Shown in pieces: positions 44,299 through 49,263 of a DNA stretch of 49,263 nt. Made by a program: the position numbers and the translations under genes. Under the pieces are notes generated by a model that was given only the letters and a program-made list of their open reading frames with translations, was not told the origin of the DNA and made no database searches. Position 1 is the first letter of the stretch; each line of letters begins with the position of its first letter. Source of the stretch: Acidovorax sp. (GTDB lineage Bacteria; Pseudomonadota; Gammaproteobacteria; Burkholderiales; Burkholderiaceae_C); NCBI RefSeq assembly GCF_022763525.1, contig NZ_JALEGG010000090.1:1-49263 (forward strand). The letters are read 5' to 3'.

Positions 44299-46584
44299 TT
44301 GGCAAAATCACGCGCTCAGCGCCGCAGCACCGCCCTGCGCAAAAACACATCCACCGCTCCAGCCGCTCTGGGCGCATCGCACGACAAAGCTCTCCTGCCC
44401 CTTGGCGCACTGATGCTGGCCGCATCCATGGGGGCCATGGCGCAAACGGGCCCTGCAGAGAAGACACTCGCGCCCGTGGTGGTCAAGGAGCGCGCCGAGG
44501 CCCCCGAGGGCAAAGACAGCGTGCGGGCCACCGAGACCACCATTGGCAAAGGCAAGCAGCAGTTGCGTGACATTCCCCAGTCGGTCACCGTGGTCACCGA
44601 GCGCCTCATCGACGACCGCAACCTCGACACCGTCAAGGAAGCCCTGAAGAACACCGCCGGCATAACCTTCCTGGCCGCTGAAGGCGGTGAGGAGGACATC
44701 CGCCTGCGCGGCTTTGCGCTGCAAAGCACGGGCGACATGTTCATCGACGGCATGCGCGACCCGGCGTTCTACGACCGCGACACTTTCAACCTGGACCGGG
44801 TCGAGTTGCTGCGCGGCTCGGCGTCGATGCTGTTTGGCCGCGGTTCCACTGGCGGTGCCGTGAACCAAGTCAGCAAGGCCCCCCGCCTGATCGACACGCA
44901 CCAAGTCGATCTGACGCTGGGCAGCCACCAATACCGCCGCATTACCGGCGACTTCAACATCCTCACCGGCGAGAACGCGGCCCTGCGCCTGAACGCGATG
45001 AGCACCACGGCCGACAACAACGGCGCAGGCAGCAGCATCGAAAAGAAGGGCATTGCAGGCACGTACGCCTTCGGCATCGGCACGCGCGATGAGTTCTCCG
45101 TGAGCTTGTACCACCTGGACAACAAGAACGGCATGAACTACGGCATGCCGTGGATCCGCCGCGGCCCCAACTCCCCCGTCAGCGACACCACCTTGCTGCC
45201 GCTGGATCCGAGGAACTACTACGGCGCGGCCAGCGATTACAACGCCGGTAGCGCAACGTTTGCCACCTTGGGCCACATCCATCGCTTTGATGGCGATGCG
45301 GAACTGAAGACCCAGTTGCGCGCGGGCCGCTTCGAACGCGACCAGCGCGCGGGCGCCGTGCGCTTGGCCCCGGCCGCCCAGCAACCCGGCGGTGTGGCCG
45401 CAACGCTGGAAAACTTTGGCCCAGCCACGCGCCTCACCCGTGGCACGCACCTGAAGATCCAGGACATGGACACGGTGCACCTGCAATCCGACTTCAGCAA
45501 GAAGTTCGAGGCACTAGGGTTCAAGCACGAACTGCTCGCCGGCGCCGACTTTGCGCATGAACAAAAGACCGTATACGCCGCGCGCAGCGCAGCGCAGGGC
45601 GGCGTGGACATGCCCAAGCCTCCCACAACGGTGGCCACACCCAACAGCGCTTCAGGCGTAACCGAAAGCAGCCGCGTGCTGCGCACTTCCAGCGACTTTG
45701 AAGCCAAGGGGTATGGTTTTTACGCCCAGGACCTGATCCAGGTTGCTCCGCACTGGAAGGTGTTGGTGGGCTTGCGCTACGACAACATGGACGGCAGCTA
45801 CAACACGTTCGGCATTCCCAATACCGCGCCTGGCCCGGTCACGACGGCGAGCTACCGCCAGAAGATTTCGGAATGGAGCAAGCGCGCGGGCGTGCTGTAC
45901 CAGCCGAACGACCTGCAGTCGTACCACTTCTCGTACGGCACATCGTTCAACACCTCGGGCGACACGTACTCGTACAGTGCCCAAACGGTGAACACCCCGC
46001 CCGAAGCCAGCCGCAACATCGAAATCGGCGCCAAGCTGGACTCGGCCGACAAGCGCTTCACCACACGCCTGGCTGTGTTCCATTCCACCAAGTACCGCGA
46101 GCGCAATACCGACCCGGACCTGAACATCGCCGTGCTGTCGGGCAAGCGCCATGCTGCGGGCGCCGAGATCGACATCACCGGTCGCCTCACGCCCCAGTGG
46201 GAGGTCTATGGGTCGTACATGTGGATGCCCAGCGCCAAGATCGATATCGGTGCTGAGGGTGCCGAAGGCCAGGGCTCACGCCCCTCGCTCACACCGCGCC
46301 ACAGCGGCACGGTGTGGACCACTTACCAGATCACGCCAGCCCTGCGTGTGGGTGGCGGCCTGAACTTCCGCAGCGCGCAGACACCCAACCGCAACCCCGG
46401 CTGGGAAGTGCCCGGCTACGTGACCGCAGACCTGATGGCAGAGTACGCCATCAGCGAGCGTTACACGATCAAGGCCAACCTGAGCAACGTGACGAACAAG
46501 CTCTACGCGGACTCCATCTACAGCGGCCACTACGTGCCTGGTGCAGGCCGCGTGTTCCAAGTCACGGCCAGCATCAAGTTCTGA
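44299..46584 (+). CDS. TonB-dependent siderophore receptor (Fiu/PiuA type)
   Basis: A 761-residue outer-membrane receptor. The only start with an SD is TTG at 44299 (GGAGG five bases upstream). The signal peptide ends near AMAQTGP; a TonB-box-like stretch (TLAPVVVKE) and plug domain (DIPQSVTVVTERLI, IRLRGFALQSTGDMFIDGMRD, RVELLRGSASMLFGRGSTGGAVN) follow, then the 22-strand barrel to the terminal F (ITASIKF-type). It imports ferric siderophores with TonB energy. The downstream PiuC/YbiX gene is paired with catecholate receptors in E. coli and Pseudomonas, hence the PiuA/Fiu call by context. Confidence 0.93.
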   Translation: MAKSRAQRRSTALRKNTSTAPAALGASHDKALLPLGALMLAASMGAMAQTGPAEKTLAPVVVKERAEAPEGKDSVRATETTIGKGKQQLRDIPQSVTVVTERLIDDRNLDTVKEALKNTAGITFLAAEGGEEDIRLRGFALQSTGDMFIDGMRDPAFYDRDTFNLDRVELLRGSASMLFGRGSTGGAVNQVSKAPRLIDTHQVDLTLGSHQYRRITGDFNILTGENAALRLNAMSTTADNNGAGSSIEKKGIAGTYAFGIGTRDEFSVSLYHLDNKNGMNYGMPWIRRGPNSPVSDTTLLPLDPRNYYGAASDYNAGSATFATLGHIHRFDGDAELKTQLRAGRFERDQRAGAVRLAPAAQQPGGVAATLENFGPATRLTRGTHLKIQDMDTVHLQSDFSKKFEALGFKHELLAGADFAHEQKTVYAARSAAQGGVDMPKPPTTVATPNSASGVTESSRVLRTSSDFEAKGYGFYAQDLIQVAPHWKVLVGLRYDNMDGSYNTFGIPNTAPGPVTTASYRQKISEWSKRAGVLYQPNDLQSYHFSYGTSFNTSGDTYSYSAQTVNTPPEASRNIEIGAKLDSADKRFTTRLAVFHSTKYRERNTDPDLNIAVLSGKRHAAGAEIDITGRLTPQWEVYGSYMWMPSAKIDIGAEGAEGQGSRPSLTPRHSGTVWTTYQITPALRVGGGLNFRSAQTPNRNPGWEVPGYVTADLMAEYAISERYTIKANLSNVTNKLYADSIYSGHYVPGAGRVFQVTASIKF

Positions 46585-46614
46585 CCGGCATCACAACGTC
46601 TCTTCAAGGTATTC

Positions 46615-46642
46615 GCCGCCCCCTTATCGGGGCGGCTTTTTT
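46615..46642 (+). terminator. Rho-independent terminator after the siderophore receptor
   Basis: GCCGCCCC-CTTATC-GGGGCGGC, an 8-bp perfect stem, followed by TTTTTT, about 30 bases after the receptor stop and 18 bases before the PiuC-like ATG. It may be leaky or the hydroxylase may use its own promoter. Confidence 0.88.
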
Positions 46643-46659
46643 GCTTTACAACCCACGCC

Positions 46660-47343
46660 ATGCTGCTCACGCTCCCGGATCTTCTCTCGCCAGCAGACCT
46701 GCAGACCGCCCGCCAGCTGCTGCGCAACGCCCCCTGGGCCGATGGCAAGGACAGCGCGGGCTCCCAGGCGCGCCAGGCCAAGAACAACGAACAACTGCCG
46801 CGCGACTGCGAAGCCGCCCAGCACATCTCGGCCCTGGTGATGGCGTCGCTGGACCGCAGCGCGCTGTTCCTGACCGCCACCCTGCCCAAGCGCGTATTTC
46901 CGCCGCGCATCAACCGCTACGGCGGCGGCGCCAACCACTATGGCGACCATGTGGACAGCGCCGTGCGCCAGATGGCCGACCGTCGCGAGCGCCTGCGCAC
47001 CGACATCTCTTGCACCGTGTTCCTGTCAGAGCCCGATGAATACGACGGCGGCGAGCTGTGCATCGACGACACCTTTGGCGAGCAGCGCGTCAAGCTGCCC
47101 GCAGGCCATGCGGTGATCTATCCCGGCACCAGCGTGCACCAGGTGCGCCCCGTCACCCGCGGCCACCGCATGGCCTGCTTCTTCTGGATTGAGAGCATGG
47201 TGCGCAGCGACGAGCAGCGGCGCCTGCTCTACAACATGGACATGGCTCTGCTGCGCCTGCGGCAGGAGCACGGCGAATCGCCCGAAACCGTGGCCTTGAC
47301 GGGCACGTACCACAACCTGCTGCGCATGTGGGCAGACACGTGA
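46660..47343 (+). CDS. PKHD-type hydroxylase (PiuC/YbiX)
   Basis: A 227-residue Fe(II)/2-oxoglutarate dioxygenase. The iron ligands are in [11 protein letters not shown] (HxD) and SVHQVRPV, with the 2-oxoglutarate Arg in [20 protein letters not shown] and [16 protein letters not shown] are the PiuC/YbiX signatures. These proteins accompany catecholate-siderophore receptor genes; their substrate is not firmly known. The stop overlaps the next start (GTGA). Confidence 0.9.
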   Translation: MLLTLPDLLSPADLQTARQLLRNAPWADGKDSAGSQARQAKNNEQLPRDCEAAQHISALVMASLDRSALFLTATLPKRVFPPRINRYGGGANHYGDHVDSAVRQMADRRERLRTDISCTVFLSEPDEYDGGELCIDDTFGEQRVKLPAGHAVIYPGTSVHQVRPVTRGHRMACFFWIESMVRSDEQRRLLYNMDMALLRLRQEHGESPETVALTGTYHNLLRMWADT

Positions 47344-48473
47344 GCCCACCCGCCCCCGCCCCTCCCCCCGCGGTGCCGCCCAGCATCGTGACCTTGGCGG
47401 ACCACGAAACCCACGCCGCCACCCGCCTGGAACCCGGCGCCTGGGCCTACTTCAATGGGGCTGCGGCCGACGAGATCACGCTGGGTGCCAACCGCCGGGC
47501 CTGGGACCAGATCGGCCTGCTGCCCCGGGTGCTGCGCCCGCTGGCGGGCGGGCACACGCGCGTACAACTGCTGGGCCGCACGCTCGCCCACCCCATCCTG
47601 CTGGCGCCTGTAGCCTATCAGCGCATGGCCCACCCCGATGGCGAACTGGGTTCCGCCTATGCTGCAGCCGCCCTCGGGGCGGGCATGGTGCTGAGCACCC
47701 AGGCGAGCACCCGGCTGGAGGCCGTGGCCAATGCGGTCCGGGACGACGCAGGTCGTGGGCCACTGTGGTTCCAGCTGTATTTGCAGCACGATCGCGACTT
47801 CACCCGCGAACTGGTCGAACGGGCCGAGCGCGCGGGCTACGAAGCCCTGGTGCTGACGGTGGACGCCCCCTGCCACGGCGCACGCGACCGCGAGCGGCGG
47901 GCCGCATTCCGTCTGCCCGCGGGCGTCAGCGCGGCCAACTTGCTGGGCATGCTGCCCCCGCCGGAGGTCGCGCTGGCCCCCGGCCAGAGTGCCCTGTTCG
48001 ACGGCCTGCTGCACCACGCCCCCACCTGGGCCGACGTGCAGTGGCTGCAGTCCGTCACCCGGCTGCCCGTCCTGCTCAAGGGCGTGCTGCACCCGGACGA
48101 CGCCCGCGAGGCAGCGAGCCTGGGCGTGGCAGGACTCATCGTTTCCAACCACGGCGGGCGCACACTGGACACCACCCCCGCCACCGCCCGCCAGCTGCCA
48201 TTGGTGGTGGAGGCTGCCCGGGCCGTCCAGCCCACGATGCCTGTGCTGGTGGACGGGGGGATCCGGCGCGGCACCGATGTGCTCAAAGCCATGGCCCTGG
48301 GGGCGAGCGCCGTGCTGGTGGGGCGCCCCATCGTTCACGGCTTGGCCAACGCCGGAGCGGCCGGGGTGGCCCATGTGCTGCGGCTGCTGCGCGATGAGCT
48401 GGAGATCGCCATGGCGCTTACCGGCTGCGCCACATTGGCCGATGCATCCCCGGCGCTGCTAGTCCCGCGTTGA
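47340..48473 (+). CDS. FMN-dependent alpha-hydroxy acid dehydrogenase/oxidase
   Basis: A 377-residue member of the lactate oxidase / L-lactate dehydrogenase family. GTG at 47340 overlaps the upstream stop; a GTG four codons earlier is also open. Active-site motifs are [30 protein letters not shown] (Lys), [12 protein letters not shown] (catalytic His-Gly-Gly-Arg) and [16 protein letters not shown]. It oxidises a 2-hydroxy acid using FMN; which one (lactate, glycolate, mandelate) is not clear. A proline-rich N-terminus precedes the fold. Confidence 0.9.
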   Translation: MSPPAPAPPPAVPPSIVTLADHETHAATRLEPGAWAYFNGAAADEITLGANRRAWDQIGLLPRVLRPLAGGHTRVQLLGRTLAHPILLAPVAYQRMAHPDGELGSAYAAAALGAGMVLSTQASTRLEAVANAVRDDAGRGPLWFQLYLQHDRDFTRELVERAERAGYEALVLTVDAPCHGARDRERRAAFRLPAGVSAANLLGMLPPPEVALAPGQSALFDGLLHHAPTWADVQWLQSVTRLPVLLKGVLHPDDAREAASLGVAGLIVSNHGGRTLDTTPATARQLPLVVEAARAVQPTMPVLVDGGIRRGTDVLKAMALGASAVLVGRPIVHGLANAGAAGVAHVLRLLRDELEIAMALTGCATLADASPALLVPR

Positions 48474-48522
48474 CACCTCGGGAGCGTCCTGATTGACCGC
48501 GTTGCCGGAAATGATTTATTGC

Positions 48523-48543
48523 AAATGCGATAGATTCGTATTT
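48523..48543. promoter_or_regulatory. Fur-like box upstream of the bfd-like gene
   Basis: AAATGCGA-TAGAT-TCGTATTT is an inverted repeat with one mismatch and an A/T-rich Fur-type pattern, about 50 bases before the Bfd-like start. Given that Bfd and tonB are Fur-controlled elsewhere, this is the likely operator. Confidence 0.6.
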
Positions 48544-48589
48544 ATAATGCGATCACTTCCTTCAACAGCCAGCCAAACTGCCTGCCGCC

Positions 48590-48862
48590 ATGATCGTCTG
48601 TGTCTGCCGCCGGATTTCCGACCGTGAAATTGCCCGCCACGCGCGTGCCGGCATGAGCTTTGACGAGATCCAGTTCGAACTGGGCGTAGCCACCCAATGC
48701 GGCTGCTGCGAAAGCTGCGCCCGCGATGTGGTCGCGCAATGCAGTGCGTCGAGCCCGGTGGCGGCCCTGCACAACGAAGCCGCGCCGCAGCCGATCCAGC
48801 TTGCCAGCTCCATTCTGGAAAGCAAGTCATGGAACTCCTCTCTACACTCGCAGGCAGCCTGA
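48590..48862 (+). CDS. bfd: Bacterioferritin-associated ferredoxin-like protein
   Basis: A 90-residue [2Fe-2S] protein. MIVCVCRRISDREI and QCGCCESCARDVV supply the four cysteines (C-x-C and C-x2-C) of the BFD domain. In iron starvation Bfd reduces bacterioferritin to release iron. The C-terminal 35 residues are not conserved. It overlaps a 24-residue ORF (48829-48903) and lies before tonB. Confidence 0.9.
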   Translation: MIVCVCRRISDREIARHARAGMSFDEIQFELGVATQCGCCESCARDVVAQCSASSPVAALHNEAAPQPIQLASSILESKSWNSSLHSQAA

Positions 48863-48903
48863 TCCTCGTCGCAGGCTCGGCCTGGTGGATCTTTCGCAAA
48901 TAA
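48829..48903 (+). CDS. Putative 24-residue membrane peptide
   Basis: ATG at 48829, after GGAAAG, starts an ORF of 24 residues ending WWIFRK, with a hydrophobic core (LAGSLILVAGSAWWIF) and a basic C-terminus typical of single-pass inner-membrane peptides. It overlaps the last 34 bases of the Bfd-like gene in another frame. It is the tail of a longer track ORF (48697-48903). Function unknown; the position next to tonB suggests a link to the energy-transduction genes. Confidence 0.4.
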   Translation: MELLSTLAGSLILVAGSAWWIFRK

Positions 48904-48909
48904 TTTAGG

Positions 48910-48962
48910 TCTTTTTGGCTTCTAGCGCTTGTCCAGCAAGCGCTGGCAGCTATCATTTTTAT
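48910..48962. repeat. Dispersed palindromic repeat, copy 6
   Basis: TTTGGCTTCTAGCGCTTGTCC-AGCAAGCGCTGGCAGCTATCATTTTT, an imperfect stem around AGCGCTTG/CAAGCGCT, ends at the tonB ATG. Its right part therefore overlaps the 5' leader of tonB. Confidence 0.75.
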
Positions 48963-49263
48963 GTCTCAGCCTGATCGTTTTGCCCCCCCTGGGGGCGTGA
49001 GCCGCAACGCCGTGATCGTGGGCTCCGTGGTGGCCTTGCATGTGGCGGGCATCTGGGCTCTGCAGTCCGGGCTGGTGCGCAAAGCTGCCGAGGTGATCGT
49101 GCCGGCGGAACTGCTGAGCGAATTCATCGCCCCGCCTGCCCCGCCCAAGGTCACTCCCCCGCCGCCCGCGCCCCCTCCGCCGCCCAAGCCGGCCCCCAAA
49201 GTGGCGCCCCGCCCCGCCCCCATGCCCGTGGCCATTGCAGACCCCAAGCCCGCACCCAACGCG
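48961..49263 (+). CDS. tonB: TonB energy transducer, 3' end missing
   Basis: The first 101 residues of TonB, cut by the right window edge. A short cytoplasmic part is followed by a transmembrane segment (NAVIVGSVVALHVAGIWAL, with the His-containing anchor typical of TonB) and the periplasmic Pro/Lys-rich spacer (PPPPPKPAPKVAPRPAP). TonB couples the ExbBD proton motor to outer-membrane receptors such as the one at 44299. Its leader contains a palindromic repeat. Confidence 0.92.
   Translation, partial: MSQPDRFAPPGGVSRNAVIVGSVVALHVAGIWALQSGLVRKAAEVIVPAELLSEFIAPPAPPKVTPPPPAPPPPPKPAPKVAPRPAPMPVAIADPKPAPNA

Noticed and set aside
1-49263. CRISPR array, prophage, insertion sequence or rRNA genes
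   Set aside because: No regularly spaced direct repeats, phage structural or transposase genes, or rRNA sequence were seen; the only dispersed repeat is the short palindrome family.

Overview
The window is about 49 kb of GC-rich bacterial chromosome with dense, mostly correctly oriented single-copy genes. Gene content and order (Bug-type extracytoplasmic receptor without its membrane partners, thrS-infC-rpmI-rplT-pheS-pheT-ihfA-merR-tRNA-Pro block, SWIB-domain protein, prfB with a +1 frameshift) and a dispersed Comamonadaceae-like palindromic repeat point to a betaproteobacterium of order Burkholderiales, family Comamonadaceae, probably Acidovorax or a close relative. No prophage, insertion sequence, integrase or CRISPR array was seen.

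Region 1 (1-5402) is a sugar-acid catabolic operon. It holds a left-truncated IlvD/Edd aldonate dehydratase, an L-2-keto-3-deoxyarabonate dehydratase-like protein, then dgoK, dgoA and dgoD of the D-galactonate (De Ley-Doudoroff) route, so one operon appears to combine L-arabinonate and D-galactonate breakdown. Region 2 (5644-12218) is a LysR regulator facing a tightly coupled five-gene operon: Bug solute-binding protein, N-acyl-D-amino-acid deacylase, ornithine cyclodeaminase/mu-crystallin family reductase, D-amino acid dehydrogenase-like flavoprotein and N-carbamoyl-D-amino acid hydrolase. It looks like a dedicated pathway for N-substituted D-amino acids, possibly ending in conversion to the L-form. 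Region 3 (12252-15527) is an MmcB-like nuclease plus a nuclease-XPD/DinG-like helicase fusion, behind a near-consensus LexA box.

Region 4 (15636-26520) holds a small lipoprotein, a glycoside-hydrolase-like protein, an aldo/keto reductase (tas), a Nei-type DNA glycosylase, an alpha/beta hydrolase, prfB, a HAD phosphatase, pepN, fbp and tRNA-Thr(CGT). Region 5 (26693-31216) is nirB-nirD followed by a NIT-ANTAR antiterminator (NasR-like); the nirB leader contains tandem hairpins that could be its RNA target. Region 6 (31519-40641) is the translation block read leftwards: thrS-infC-rpmI-rplT-pheS-pheT-ihfA-merR-tRNA-Pro, preceded by a threonine-rich leader peptide and terminator that look like a thrS attenuator, and followed by two small genes. 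Region 7 (40704-44113) has aceA with an AT-rich upstream region full of inverted repeats, a gamma-glutamylcyclotransferase-like gene, an RraA-family gene and a SWIB protein. Region 8 (44153-49263) is an iron-uptake region: Fur-like boxes, a TonB-dependent siderophore receptor, a PiuC/YbiX hydroxylase, an FMN-dependent hydroxy-acid oxidase, a Bfd-like ferredoxin, a 24-residue membrane peptide and the start of tonB, cut by the right edge.

The most notable unexplained signals are the thrS leader-peptide attenuator, the LexA-boxed nuclease/helicase pair, the N-substituted D-amino-acid operon, the hairpins ahead of nirB, and the dispersed palindromic repeat, one copy of which sits in frame inside pepN. 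All assignments come from reading the sequence and recalled family knowledge; no searches were run.
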